In this document: in pieces, positions 9,357 through 18,791 of the stretch
How the letters are laid out: each line of letters starts with the position of its first letter
Numbering within the stretch: position 1 is the first letter of the stretch
DNA from: Heyndrickxia vini
GTDB lineage: Bacteria; Bacillota; Bacilli; Bacillales; Bacillaceae_C
DNA length: 64,000 nt
NCBI RefSeq assembly: GCF_016772275.1
Contig: NZ_CP065425.1
Location: forward strand, 1,616,653 to 1,680,652
Direction of reading: 5' to 3'
Program-made: the position numbers and the translations under genes
Notes under the pieces: model-generated
What the model was told of the DNA's origin: nothing
Seen by the model: the letters and a program-made list of their open reading frames with translations, nothing else
Database searches by the model: none

Positions 9357-11171
9357 GTGGTTGGAATTATTCCTGAGGATAAAATCAATGAAATACGTCA
9401 ATCAATAGATATAGTAGATATTATCGGGGAATATGTACATCTAAAAAAACAGGGCAGAAATTATTTTGGCCTATGTCCCTTCCATGGTGAAAATACTCCA
9501 TCCTTTTCGGTTTCAACCGATAAGCAAATATACCATTGTTTTGGTTGTGGTGCAGGTGGGAATGTTATTTCATTTTTAATGGATATTGATGGATTGAATT
9601 TTCAAGAAGCTGTAATTAAGCTTGCAGGAAAGGGAAACGTACATTTAGAACTTGAAAAAGGGCTAAATGACCATATTTCCAAATCAAAAGATACTTCAGA
9701 AGAGAAACAAATGAAAGAAGCATATGAGCTTCTTCAAAAGTTTTATCATCATTTATTGGTGAATACTACTGAAGGTCAACATGCATTAGAATATCTTATT
9801 GGGCGTGGTTTTTCAAAAAGCAGTATCGAAAAATTTCAAATAGGTTATTCTCTTCCAAGTTGGGACTTTACCGTGAAATGGTTAAACAAGCGTGGGTTCC
9901 AATTACCTCTATTAGAAAAAGCTGGTCTCATAATTCAAAGAGAAAATGATGATACATATTTTGATCGTTTTCGAAATAGAATTATGTTTCCAATCCAAAA
10001 TTCAAAAGGGGAAACCATTGCTTTTGCCGGTAGAGCAATTGCAAAAGAAGATCAACCTAAATATTTAAACAGTCCTGAAACGATCCTTTTTAATAAAAGT
10101 AATATTTTATACAACTATTACCGTGCAAAAGGATTCATTAAGAAACAGCAGCAGGCAATTTTATTTGAAGGTTTTGCTGATGTAATATCTGCTGATTCAG
10201 CCGAAATATTTAATGGAATAGCTACAATGGGTACATCTTTAACCGAACAGCATGTTCAGCTAATTAGAAGAATGACAGATGCTGTAACGATTTGTTATGA
10301 CTCAGATTTTGCAGGGATTGAAGCAGCTTATAGAGCCGGAAAAATGCTTACTGAGCAAAACTGCAATATTCGAATAGCAAGGATGCCCGAAGGATTAGAC
10401 CCCGATGACTACATAAAAAAATACGGAGCTGAAAAGTTTCGTAAGGATGTAATAGGGGCAAGTTTAACGTTTATGTCCTTCAAAATGGAATATTTCCGAT
10501 TAGGAAAAAATCTTCAAAATGAAGGAGAAAAACTACAATATATAGAAAAGATTATAGAAGAAATTACAAATCTCGATAGAGCAGTAGAAAGAGATCATTA
10601 CTTAAGACAGCTGGCTGATGAGTTTTCAATATCTTTAGATGCGTTAAAGCAACAGCAGAAACAAATGTTTTATGCGACTAAAAAGAATCGGCATCAGCAA
10701 AAAGAGGTAAAAACGAGTAGATTTTATTCTGAACAAAAAAATCGTTTATTACCAGCTAATCAGACCGCAGAAAGACGTTTACTTGCCCACATGCTGCAAG
10801 ATGCTGATGTAGCATTTAAAATAAAGGATCTATTAAATGGAATTATTCTATATTATGATGAACATCAAGCAATACTGACCTATTTACTTGGTTTTTATGA
10901 AGATGGAAATGAACCTGATACAAGTAAATTTTTACTAATTCTCCCAGATGAACAATTGCGGGGGATTGTAACTGAACTAGAAATGATGCCTTTAAATAGT
11001 GAAGTTACTGATCGAGAAATTGAAGACTATGTATATCAAGTGTTGAAACATCAAAAGATGTTAAAAATAAAGGAAAAAGAAAACTTGCAAAAGAAAGCAG
11101 AACAAGAAAATGATTGGAAAAAGGCGTTAAGCCTTGCAGTTGAAATCTTACAACTCCGGAAATCCTTATAA
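9357..11171 (+). CDS. dnaG: DNA primase
   Basis: The 604-residue primase has an N-terminal CHC2 zinc finger (Cys40, His43, Cys61, Cys64), a catalytic core with TOPRIM ([13 protein letters not shown] and [12 protein letters not shown]) and a C-terminal DnaB-interacting region. It makes RNA primers at the replication fork. The GTG start at 9357 follows GGGGATG. It sits directly upstream of rpoD, the macromolecular synthesis operon of Bacillus. Length is normal. Confidence 0.97.
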   Translation: MVGIIPEDKINEIRQSIDIVDIIGEYVHLKKQGRNYFGLCPFHGENTPSFSVSTDKQIYHCFGCGAGGNVISFLMDIDGLNFQEAVIKLAGKGNVHLELEKGLNDHISKSKDTSEEKQMKEAYELLQKFYHHLLVNTTEGQHALEYLIGRGFSKSSIEKFQIGYSLPSWDFTVKWLNKRGFQLPLLEKAGLIIQRENDDTYFDRFRNRIMFPIQNSKGETIAFAGRAIAKEDQPKYLNSPETILFNKSNILYNYYRAKGFIKKQQQAILFEGFADVISADSAEIFNGIATMGTSLTEQHVQLIRRMTDAVTICYDSDFAGIEAAYRAGKMLTEQNCNIRIARMPEGLDPDDYIKKYGAEKFRKDVIGASLTFMSFKMEYFRLGKNLQNEGEKLQYIEKIIEEITNLDRAVERDHYLRQLADEFSISLDALKQQQKQMFYATKKNRHQQKEVKTSRFYSEQKNRLLPANQTAERRLLAHMLQDADVAFKIKDLLNGIILYYDEHQAILTYLLGFYEDGNEPDTSKFLLILPDEQLRGIVTELEMMPLNSEVTDREIEDYVYQVLKHQKMLKIKEKENLQKKAEQENDWKKALSLAVEILQLRKSL

Positions 11172-11211
11172 ATTCTGCAGTTGCATGAAATACTTGGAAG
11201 GAGGGGGACAT

Positions 11212-12345
11212 ATGGCTGAAAAATCAGCTCGTTCCAAAGAAATTGAATCCGAATTAACTCTTGATCAAGCTAAAGAACAATTAGTTGAGCGTGGTAAAAA
11301 AAGAGGTATTTTGACATATGAAATAATCTCAGGTAAATTAAGTCATTTTGAATTAGATTCTGAGCAAATGGATGAGTTTTATGAATATTTAGGTGACCAA
11401 GGTATTGAAATAACAGAGGAAAATGATGATGAAGATGAGGATGCTCCAAACATTCATGAACTAGAGAAAGATGATGAAGAGTTTGACCTAAATGATTTAA
11501 GTGTTCCTCCAGGTGTAAAAATAAATGACCCTGTCAGAATGTATTTAAAGGAAATTGGCCGAGTAGACCTACTATCTGCTGAAGAAGAGATCTCCCTTGC
11601 AAAACGTATTGAACAAGGCGACGAAGAAGCGAAAAGAAGACTTGCAGAAGCCAATTTGCGATTAGTAGTTAGTATAGCAAAAAGATATGTTGGGCGTGGC
11701 ATGCTTTTCTTGGATTTAATTCAAGAAGGTAATATGGGATTAATCAAAGCAGTTGAAAAATTTGATTATGATAAAGGCTTTAAATTTAGTACGTATGCAA
11801 CTTGGTGGATTCGTCAAGCGATTACACGTGCGATTGCTGACCAAGCTCGTACCATTCGTATTCCGGTTCATATGGTTGAAACCATAAATAAACTTATCCG
11901 TGTTCAAAGACAGCTATTACAAGACTTAGGTCGTGAGCCTTCGCCCGAAGAAATAGCGGAAGAAATGGATTTAACTCCAGAAAAGGTTCGAGAAATCTTA
12001 AAAATCGCTCAAGAACCAGTTTCATTAGAAACTCCGATAGGTGAAGAGGATGATTCACATCTTGGTGATTTTATCGAAGATCAGGATGCAACTTCACCAT
12101 CTGAACATGCAGCGTATGAATTATTAAAGGAACAATTAGAAGATGTTTTAGACACGTTAACTGATCGTGAAGAAAATGTTCTTCGACTTCGTTTTGGACT
12201 TGATGATGGCCGTACAAGAACCCTTGAGGAAGTAGGCAAAGTATTTGGTGTTACGCGAGAAAGAATACGTCAAATTGAAGCCAAAGCATTACGCAAACTT
12301 CGTCATCCAAGTAGAAGTAAACGATTAAAAGATTTCTTAGAATAA
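11212..12345 (+). CDS. sigA: RNA polymerase sigma factor RpoD (SigA)
   Basis: A 377-residue primary sigma factor. Region 1.1 is at about 1-100; region 1.2 begins [11 protein letters not shown]; region 2 ([19 protein letters not shown], then [13 protein letters not shown]) recognises the -10 element; region 4 ends in the [23 protein letters not shown] that recognises the -35. The start is fixed by the very strong site AAGGAGGGGG (11197-11206); an ATG further upstream overlaps dnaG and adds unrelated residues. Confidence 0.98.
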   Translation: MAEKSARSKEIESELTLDQAKEQLVERGKKRGILTYEIISGKLSHFELDSEQMDEFYEYLGDQGIEITEENDDEDEDAPNIHELEKDDEEFDLNDLSVPPGVKINDPVRMYLKEIGRVDLLSAEEEISLAKRIEQGDEEAKRRLAEANLRLVVSIAKRYVGRGMLFLDLIQEGNMGLIKAVEKFDYDKGFKFSTYATWWIRQAITRAIADQARTIRIPVHMVETINKLIRVQRQLLQDLGREPSPEEIAEEMDLTPEKVREILKIAQEPVSLETPIGEEDDSHLGDFIEDQDATSPSEHAAYELLKEQLEDVLDTLTDREENVLRLRFGLDDGRTRTLEEVGKVFGVTRERIRQIEAKALRKLRHPSRSKRLKDFLE

Positions 12346-12356
12346 TACTAAATTTG

Positions 12357-12391
12357 AAATAGTTTGCTTCCTTGGAGGTAAACTATTTTTT
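12357..12391 (+). terminator. Hairpin after rpoD, probable terminator
   Basis: AAATAGTTT pairs with AAACTATTT, with an inner CTTCC/GGAGG pairing, followed by eight T. The only GGAGG motif ahead of the next gene lies inside this hairpin. Confidence 0.75.
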
Positions 12392-12991
12392 TTGAAAAGA
12401 AAAAAGGATTTTTTATTCTCTTTATCGAAAGATTTTAACAGGATGTGTTGCATATTGGACTCTTCACGAAAAGAAGTAATAATTAAAGAAATCATGTATT
12501 GGAAAGACCATAAAATGCTCCCAGACCATTATTGCGATTATTTACTTGCGTTGTATAGTGAGGGTGAGCTGAATAATGAACTAAGTAACGTAAACAAAAG
12601 AAAGCACGGAAAAAAATTTGGTATTTTTCTTTTCATTCTTTGTTTACTTGTCATCATATCATTCTTTGTCATTTATTTTACTGAATTAGCTTTTATTTTG
12701 CAAACGATGATTTTGACATGTTTTGTCGTATTTTTACTTATTTTAGGTTTTTATTATTCTAAAAAAGAATTTTGGTATCCTATTTTTTATATTGGTGCTG
12801 CCTTTTTATTTTTACTTTTATCTGTCCATATTATTGATAAGGAATTTAATAATAATCCATTAGCCCTTTATACTACGCTTTTTTTTAATTGTTTTATTTG
12901 GTTATTAACGGGCTGGCGGTTGAGACTGCTCTATTTTGTTATCTCGGGTGTATTAGGTCTTTTATTATTAATTATTTATATCGTAATATAA
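12392..12991 (+). CDS. Unidentified membrane protein
   Basis: A 199-residue protein with a TTG start. The cytoplasmic N-terminus (about 1-70) contains EIMYWKDHKMLPDHYCDYLLALYSEGE, reminiscent of the start of DUF2157-type membrane proteins. Six or so hydrophobic segments follow (about 74-199) with few charges. I do not recognise a function. The only Shine-Dalgarno-like motif (GGAGG, 12374-12378) is 13 bases away and inside the rpoD terminator hairpin; an internal ATG (12441) is an alternative start. The gene stands between rpoD and an acyl-CoA dehydrogenase. Confidence 0.6.
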   Translation: MKRKKDFLFSLSKDFNRMCCILDSSRKEVIIKEIMYWKDHKMLPDHYCDYLLALYSEGELNNELSNVNKRKHGKKFGIFLFILCLLVIISFFVIYFTELAFILQTMILTCFVVFLLILGFYYSKKEFWYPIFYIGAAFLFLLLSVHIIDKEFNNNPLALYTTLFFNCFIWLLTGWRLRLLYFVISGVLGLLLLIIYIVI

Positions 12992-13019
12992 CAGAGTAAT
13001 TTTTAAAAACTTTAAAAAG

Positions 13020-13049
13020 TTGAGAATATTCCTCTATTTACATTATAAT
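13020..13049 (+). promoter_or_regulatory. Putative sigma-A promoter of the acyl-CoA dehydrogenase gene
   Basis: TTGAGA (13020-13025) and TATAAT (13044-13049) are separated by 18 bases. Confidence 0.6.
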
Positions 13050-13055
13050 GGTTAA

Positions 13056-13069
13056 TGTAAGCGTCTTCA
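13056..13069 (+). promoter_or_regulatory. cre-like site (CcpA operator candidate)
   Basis: TGTAAGCGTCTTCA matches the cre consensus TGWAANCGNTNWCA at all defined positions but one. It lies at the expected transcription start, a position from which CcpA would repress. Repression by glucose would fit a fatty-acid oxidation gene. Pattern match only. Confidence 0.5.
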
Positions 13070-13091
13070 AGAATAAAGGGGGATATGTACA

Positions 13092-14234
13092 ATGGATTTT
13101 AGTCTTACAGCAGAACAAGCAATGATTCAGCGAACAATAAAAGAGTTTGCTGTGGAGGAAGTAGAAAAAGGGGCATTGGAAAGAGATAATAATAAAGAGT
13201 TCCCTAGGGAAATATTTAATAAATTATCGAATTTAGGGATGATGGGTCTTCCATTTCCTGAAGAATATGGCGGTGCAGGAGCAGATACGATAAGTTTTGC
13301 CATTGTGGTGGAGGAATTAAGTAAAGCTTGCGGATCAACAGGTATTACATACTCCGCTCATATATCTTTAGGTGGAGCACCGATTAATATGTTTGGCACA
13401 ACAGCACAGAAGGAGAAATACTTAGTTCCAATTTGTTCAGGCGAATCGCTTGGTGCCTTTGGATTGACTGAACCAAGTGCTGGATCGGATGCTGGGGGAA
13501 CACAAACCTCAGCAGTAGAGGACGGAGAAAACTTTGTAATTAATGGAAATAAGTGTTTTATTACAAATGCAAGCTATGCCAAATACTTGGCGTTAACTGC
13601 TATTACAGGAATGGAAAATAATAAAAAAGAAATAAGCGCGATTATTGTTCCGACTGATTCTGAAGGTTTTTCAGTAATAAATAATTATGAAAAAATGGGG
13701 CTTCATGCTTCAAATACAACAGAATTAGTTTTGGAAGAAGTTAGAGTACCTAAAGAAAACCTATTGGGTGAACGAGGACAGGGTTTTAAGCAATTTTTGG
13801 CTACGTTAGATGGTGGAAGAATAGGGATTGGTGCAATGGCAGTTGGTATTGCTCAAGCGGCTTATGAAAAAGCATTGCAATACGCAAAAGAAAGAAGGCA
13901 ATTTGGGCGTTCTTTATCACAATTTCAAGTGACACAATTTAAAATTGCTGATATGGCTATGAAAATTGAACTTGCTAGAAATATGGTTTATAAGGCTGCT
14001 TGGCTTAAAGATCAAGGTAAACCGTATTCCAAAGAAGCTGCAATGTGTAAATTATATGCTTCGGAAATATGTATGGAGATAACTAATCAAGCGGTACAAA
14101 TACATGGTGGTAACGGGTACATGAAAGATTATCATGTAGAGCGATTTATGAGAGATGCAAAACTTCTCGAAATTGGAGAAGGAACATCTGAAGTACAAAG
14201 AATGGTAATTTCGCGAGAGATTGGTTGTTATTGA
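13092..14234 (+). CDS. Acyl-CoA dehydrogenase
   Basis: A 380-residue FAD enzyme of the short/butyryl-CoA dehydrogenase type. It shows the FAD/substrate motif AFGLTEPSAGSDAGG (about 122-136) and the C-terminal IHGGNGYMKDYHVERFMRD with IGEGTSEVQ, where the Glu is in the position of the catalytic base. It catalyses alpha,beta-dehydrogenation of acyl-CoA, passing electrons to ETF. It has a good site (AAAGGGGGATATG), its own promoter-like element and a terminator, so it is a single-gene unit. Placement between rpoD and cccA differs from B. subtilis, suggesting local insertion. Confidence 0.93.
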   Translation: MDFSLTAEQAMIQRTIKEFAVEEVEKGALERDNNKEFPREIFNKLSNLGMMGLPFPEEYGGAGADTISFAIVVEELSKACGSTGITYSAHISLGGAPINMFGTTAQKEKYLVPICSGESLGAFGLTEPSAGSDAGGTQTSAVEDGENFVINGNKCFITNASYAKYLALTAITGMENNKKEISAIIVPTDSEGFSVINNYEKMGLHASNTTELVLEEVRVPKENLLGERGQGFKQFLATLDGGRIGIGAMAVGIAQAAYEKALQYAKERRQFGRSLSQFQVTQFKIADMAMKIELARNMVYKAAWLKDQGKPYSKEAAMCKLYASEICMEITNQAVQIHGGNGYMKDYHVERFMRDAKLLEIGEGTSEVQRMVISREIGCY

Positions 14235-14309
14235 CAAAATTATTTCTTACCGGTCAAAAAATATCGATGTAAATAATATTTTTGCACATACTAAATAATG
14301 AAAAAGTTC

Positions 14310-14339
14310 AAAACTTCATCTAAATTTGATGGAGTTTTT
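14310..14339 (+). terminator. Terminator after the acyl-CoA dehydrogenase gene
   Basis: AAAACTTCATC pairs with GATGGAGTTTT (one wobble), ending in T5. Confidence 0.75.
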
Positions 14340-14465
14340 GTCTAATTTCCGAAAAAATACGGAATCTTTCTCCTTAGGGCTTTCCCTCCCAATGTTTTTC
14401 GAGTAAAATAAAGTTGTTTGTATAATGTATTTATTTATTAGGTTTCTTACATAAGGAGGTATATC

Positions 14466-14831
14466 ATGAAACGTAATCCAATAATTCCTTATCTTTTGAT
14501 TTGTGTATTGGGAATTGTACTTGTTTTCTTTTTATCTGTTAAAGGATTAGGCGATGCAAAAGAAATCGCAAAAGAAAAAGAAAATGGGGGAAAAGAAAAG
14601 GTAACAGAAAAATTTGAACCAGAGGCATTTGCTAAACAAACATGTATTGGTTGCCATGGTAACAACTTAGAAGGTGGAGCTGGTCCGAATTTACACGGTC
14701 TTGGAGCAAAGCTTGGTAAAGATAAGGTGAAAGATGTTTTAACTAACGGTACTTCCGGCGGAATGCCTGGTGGACTAGTTAAACCTGAAAATATTGATGC
14801 AATGGCAGATTGGCTTGTAAAGCTTAAATAA
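14466..14831 (+). CDS. cccA: Membrane-anchored cytochrome c-550
   Basis: The 121-residue protein has one N-terminal transmembrane anchor (about 7-24), a charged KE-rich linker (30-50) and a class I cytochrome c fold with CIGCH (Cys60, Cys63, His64) and an axial Met in GGMPGG. CccA is a small membrane-bound c-type cytochrome of the respiratory chain, with the haem outside the membrane. The site AAGGAGGTATATC is strong. Confidence 0.96.
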   Translation: MKRNPIIPYLLICVLGIVLVFFLSVKGLGDAKEIAKEKENGGKEKVTEKFEPEAFAKQTCIGCHGNNLEGGAGPNLHGLGAKLGKDKVKDVLTNGTSGGMPGGLVKPENIDAMADWLVKLK

Positions 14832-14861
14832 TTTGCCAATTGGCCAAGTTTGTTTGTAAAA

Positions 14862-14895
14862 AGAGTTCTTTGCATTGTGCAAGGAGCTTTTTTTT
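14862..14895 (+). terminator. Terminator after cccA
   Basis: An 11-bp stem AGTTCTTTGCA/TGCAAGGAGCT with a TTG loop is followed by a T-run. Confidence 0.85.
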
Positions 14896-14951
14896 GTATA
14901 TTATAGAAAGTGAATTTGATACATTTAATAAATAATTAAAGTGGTGAAAAG

Positions 14952-15656
14952 ATGAATATAGACAAGCTTTCCAAAAGACTGGAGACGGTAAGTAATTACA
15001 TAATTAGTAATTCTACTTTTGCTGACATTGGATCTGATCATGCATATCTTCCTTGTTATGCAATTAAAAATGGCCTAGCAAAGTCAGCAATTGCGGGTGA
15101 AATTGTCGAAGGACCCTATCAATCCGCGCTTCAACAAGTAAAAGAAGCGAAACTAGAAAACAATATTTCCGTTCGCAAAGGTGACGGACTTGAAGTAATT
15201 GAAGCTAATGAGGTTGATTGTATTACTATTGCTGGGATGGGTGGCGGACTGATTACTTCCATTCTTCAGAAAGGTGCAGATCGTTTAGAAGGAGTAAAGA
15301 GATTAATTCTTCAACCAAATATTGGTGCACATCATATCCGTAATTGGTGCGTACAAAATAATTGGGAACTGATAGCTGAGGTCATAATTGAAGAGGACGA
15401 AAAAATATATGAAATATTAGTTGCTAGCAAAATCCAAACGAATGAATTTTATAAACTTACTGATGCAAGTTTATTATTAGGACCGTTTCTTATGAAGGAA
15501 AAAAATAACGTGTTTAAAAAGAAATGGACAGAGGAATTAAAGCAATGGAAGACGATTTTAGAAAAAATGAACAAAGCCGAGAATCCTGATAAAATTTCTG
15601 AAAGAAAAGAGCAGTTAGAGAAAAACATACTGCTAGTGGAAGAGGTATTGAAATGA
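14952..15656 (+). CDS. trmK: tRNA (adenine-22-N1)-methyltransferase TrmK
   Basis: A 234-residue SAM-dependent methyltransferase with FADIGSDHAYLP (about 24-35) as the SAM-binding motif, and GMGGGLI as a family signature. TrmK methylates N1 of A22 in bacterial tRNAs. The C-terminal part is a lysine/glutamate-rich helical region. The stop overlaps the nif3 start as ATGA, so the pair is coupled, as in B. subtilis (yqfN-yqfO). Confidence 0.95.
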   Translation: MNIDKLSKRLETVSNYIISNSTFADIGSDHAYLPCYAIKNGLAKSAIAGEIVEGPYQSALQQVKEAKLENNISVRKGDGLEVIEANEVDCITIAGMGGGLITSILQKGADRLEGVKRLILQPNIGAHHIRNWCVQNNWELIAEVIIEEDEKIYEILVASKIQTNEFYKLTDASLLLGPFLMKEKNNVFKKKWTEELKQWKTILEKMNKAENPDKISERKEQLEKNILLVEEVLK

Positions 15657-16771
15657 AAACAGCAAATGGTTATGAAATCATTCAATTGTTCGAAAGCTTT
15701 TCTCCGAAAAAGTATGCCATGGAAGGGGATCCAATTGGATTGCAAATTGGCAAATTAAATAAACCGGTTAAAAATGTAATGATAGCCCTAGATATATTGG
15801 AAGAGGTAGTCGATGAAGCGATTAAAAATGATGTCGATTTAATTATCGCACATCACCCAATCATCTTTCGTCCTTTGAAAAACTTGTTAACTGAGCGGAC
15901 ACAAGGGAAAATAATTGAAAAATTGATCAAACACGATATTGCTGTTTATGCTGCCCATACAAATTTAGATGTTGCGATTGGGGGTGTAAATGATTTGCTT
16001 GCGGAAGCCCTTCAATTGGAAAATACGGAAGTATTAGATCCTACATACGAGGACAAATTAAAAAAATTAGTTGTTTATGTCCCAGTGGATTATGAAGAAG
16101 AGGTACGGAATGCAATAGGTAAAGCAGGTGCGGGTGCGATCGGGCAATATAGCCATTGTTCGTTCTCTTCAGAAGGGACAGGACGTTTTCTGCCGAGTGA
16201 ACATTCAACACCTTTTATAGGGGCGAGAGGAAAGTTAGAGTCTGTAAAAGAAAACAAAATTGAAACGATCATCCCTGAATCGATTGAAAAAAAAGTGATT
16301 ACGGCGATGATAAAAGCACATCCATATGAAGAAGTAGCATATGATATATACCCAATAGAAAATAAGGGACAAATTTTAGGGTTAGGAAGAATTGGTATGT
16401 TAAAGGAAGAAATGTCACTTGAACAATTTGCAGAACATGTGAAGAAAACGTTAGAAGTGAGTACTGTAAGGGTTGTTGGTGATTTAAACGATCAAATTAA
16501 TAAAGTAGCTGTATTAGGCGGCGATGGCAATAAATACTTTTCGAAGGCAAAGTTTAAAGGTGCGGATGTCTTTGTTACAGGTGACTTTTATTATCATAAT
16601 GCACATGATGCGATGCAAATCGGACTCAATATTGTCGACCCCGGGCATAATGTTGAAAAGGTAATGAAAAAAGGGGTTGCTGAGAGATTAAGCAAAATGT
16701 GTGAGGATAAAGGTTATAGTGTTCAATTTATTCCGTCAACGATTCATACAGATCCATTTACATTTATATAA
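15653..16771 (+). CDS. yqfO: Nif3-like dinuclear metal protein YqfO
   Basis: A 372-residue Nif3/DUF34 protein in its long Firmicute form, with a central inserted domain (about 130-235). Metal ligands are visible in IAHHPIIF, AAHTNLD and the C-terminal VDPGHNVEK with nearby GDFYYHNAHDA. It is often labelled GTP cyclohydrolase I type 2, but the physiological activity is not settled. Coupled to trmK by ATGA. Confidence 0.94.
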   Translation: MKTANGYEIIQLFESFSPKKYAMEGDPIGLQIGKLNKPVKNVMIALDILEEVVDEAIKNDVDLIIAHHPIIFRPLKNLLTERTQGKIIEKLIKHDIAVYAAHTNLDVAIGGVNDLLAEALQLENTEVLDPTYEDKLKKLVVYVPVDYEEEVRNAIGKAGAGAIGQYSHCSFSSEGTGRFLPSEHSTPFIGARGKLESVKENKIETIIPESIEKKVITAMIKAHPYEEVAYDIYPIENKGQILGLGRIGMLKEEMSLEQFAEHVKKTLEVSTVRVVGDLNDQINKVAVLGGDGNKYFSKAKFKGADVFVTGDFYYHNAHDAMQIGLNIVDPGHNVEKVMKKGVAERLSKMCEDKGYSVQFIPSTIHTDPFTFI

Positions 16772-16777
16772 AAAAAT

Positions 16778-16803
16778 AAAAATCCCAATAGGGATTTTTA
16801 TTT
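16778..16803. terminator. Bidirectional terminator between yqfO and ispH
   Basis: A perfect 9-bp stem AAAAATCCC/GGGATTTTT with an AATA loop has A- and T-tracts that serve both convergent genes. Confidence 0.85.
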
Positions 16804-17748
16804 TTGGGTTAATTTTTTTACCTTTGGCAGTATTTTATTTAAAGGTACCTTTTTTTCATGATGCCAAGTTTCTTCATCAGCTGGATCGAATTGATCGATA
16901 AAGGCGATTACTTCACGGACAATTGGTGTAGGAGTAGATGCACCGGCAGTGACAGCAACCTTTTTTGCATCTTTAATCCAATCAATTTGTATTTCAGATA
17001 TATCGGCAATACGATATGCCTTCGTATGGGCAATTTGTTCGGAAACTTGTGCCAAACGGTTTGAATTATTGCTTTTTGGATCACCAACAACAATGAGAAC
17101 ATCCGCTTCTCCAGCTTGTTCGGCAACTGCTTCTTGTCTAACTTGAGTAGCCAGACAAATCTCTTTATGCTGCTCAACATGTGGGTATTTCTCTTGAACT
17201 TTCTCCATAATATCGAGAACATCCCATTGGCTCATTGTTGTTTGATTTGTAACAATCAATTTTTCGTTTTGAATATCTAACTGCGCTACATCCTCAAGAG
17301 TCTCAACTAAATGAACTATTTCAGGTGCAACTCCAACTGCTCCCTCTGGTTCCGGGTGTCCTTTTTTGCCAATATAGATCACATCATAGCCTTCAGCTTT
17401 TTTTTGACGGATAAGGTCATGTGTTTTCGTTACGTCTGGACATGTTGCATCAATGGTAACGAGTCCTTTTTTCTTGGCTATTTCTCTTACTTCCGGTGAA
17501 ACACCGTGTGCAGTGAATATAACAGTACCTTTTTCTACTTTTTCAAGAATTTCTTTGCGATTTTTCCCATCTAACGTAATAATTCCTTCTTCTGCAAATG
17601 CATCTGTTACATGTTTATTATGAACTATCATACCCAATATATAGATTGGGCGTGGTAAAGTCTTATCTAAAGCAGCATTTCGTGCAATGACCATTGCATC
17701 GACAACACCATAGCAATATCCACGGGGTGAAATTTTCATTACCTCCAT
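16798..17748 (-). CDS. ispH: 4-hydroxy-3-methylbut-2-enyl diphosphate reductase
   Basis: A 316-residue [4Fe-4S] enzyme of the MEP pathway producing IPP and DMAPP from HMBPP. The three cluster cysteines are in [16 protein letters not shown] and ICLATQVRQ; the substrate-binding His motifs FTAHGVSP and KGHPEPEG and the SNSNRL-like NSNRLAQV are present. The first ATG has GGAGG 7 bases upstream; a second ATG at codon 4 also has a site. Convergent to yqfO. Confidence 0.97.
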   Translation of the reverse strand: MEVMKISPRGYCYGVVDAMVIARNAALDKTLPRPIYILGMIVHNKHVTDAFAEEGIITLDGKNRKEILEKVEKGTVIFTAHGVSPEVREIAKKKGLVTIDATCPDVTKTHDLIRQKKAEGYDVIYIGKKGHPEPEGAVGVAPEIVHLVETLEDVAQLDIQNEKLIVTNQTTMSQWDVLDIMEKVQEKYPHVEQHKEICLATQVRQEAVAEQAGEADVLIVVGDPKSNNSNRLAQVSEQIAHTKAYRIADISEIQIDWIKDAKKVAVTAGASTPTPIVREVIAFIDQFDPADEETWHHEKKVPLNKILPKVKKLTQK

Positions 17749-17872
17749 GTTTCATCCTCCTGACTAAAGGTATGTCATGTTTAACTAATACTATTTATCT
17801 AGTACATCCTTTACATTATATTAAAATTCCTTTGATATTACAAAAGAAAGTTAGAAAACAGCTGGAAATGAG

Positions 17873-17904
17873 AAAACCGCTACGAAAAAACTTCATTAGC
17901 GGCT
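17873..17904 (-). terminator. Terminator of the yqfQ-like gene
   Basis: On the minus strand AGCCGCTA pairs with TAGCGG, followed by TTTTC. Confidence 0.65.
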
Positions 17905-17914
17905 GTAAAATAGA

Positions 17915-18619
17915 TTAAATATATAATTTAGGTACTGATTCACCTGATGTATTTTTTTTAGGTATAGAAGTAGTCTTCGATTTAATTTTAATTGTTTGTG
18001 AATTAGTTTTTTTCTTCTTCCCTGTTTTACTTGATTTTGATTTTGACTCTTTTGCTACGAGGGTACTAGATTCTTCGTTAGATTCATTTTTATTTGTACT
18101 TTCATTTGTACTTTCATTTATTTCATCTTCAACATCATCAGCATCATCTTCTGTATCTGTACTATTTAGACCTTTGTACATTTTCCACATTGCAGGTAAA
18201 TTTCTAACTAATGGTCCATATTGTTGTACCATAGGACCGATTTGCTGAGCCGTTCTGAGCACGTTTTGGGTATTATTTAAAAAAGTACCGATCTTACCCG
18301 GATTAGCAATACTCCCTATATTACTAAGAAGGCCTCCTCCACTGCCAGCACGTTGAAAACCCGCGGCTGCATTGGCTATATTGCCTGCTTGGGACGTTGC
18401 TCCGCGTTGAAACAAGCGTGAAAGTAATCCACCACCACTTGCAGGATTGGGACTACCACCGGGAAATCCCCCCATACCAAATGGAGATGAACGACCTATT
18501 GACTGCATGGGACCTTGAAACATACCGCCCAAATTCATTGGGGGTCGCGGCATGTTGCCTCCAAAAAATCCTGGTATTGGAGCATTATTCATCTGAGGAA
18601 ATATACTTGGCGGCGGCAA
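17915..18619 (-). CDS. yqfQ: YqfQ/VrrA-like low-complexity protein
   Basis: A 234-residue protein with a Pro/Gly/Met-rich N-terminal third (PPPSIFPQMNNAPIPGFFGG), a middle part with TFLNNTQNVLRTAQQIGPMV and MWKMYKGLNS, then a Ser/Glu/Asn-rich acidic stretch and a lysine-rich tail. This fits the VrrA/YqfQ family, found between ispH and cshB in Bacillus; function unknown. The TTG start is supported by AAAGGAGG 7 bases upstream. Confidence 0.8.
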   Translation of the reverse strand: MPPPSIFPQMNNAPIPGFFGGNMPRPPMNLGGMFQGPMQSIGRSSPFGMGGFPGGSPNPASGGGLLSRLFQRGATSQAGNIANAAAGFQRAGSGGGLLSNIGSIANPGKIGTFLNNTQNVLRTAQQIGPMVQQYGPLVRNLPAMWKMYKGLNSTDTEDDADDVEDEINESTNESTNKNESNEESSTLVAKESKSKSSKTGKKKKTNSQTIKIKSKTTSIPKKNTSGESVPKLYI

Positions 18620-18791
18620 AAGTTTTCCTCCTTTCTTATTAAATTTACTTCTATATTACAATATGCACGTTTTTATAAAACGTCTTTTACTTTTGTAGGA
18701 GTGGAAGTTTTAGTTATTGTCGATTATAATAACAAAATGGACTTTTATTTGTACGGTAGAGAAAAATGTCCTTTATAAAGGAGAGTGTAAT

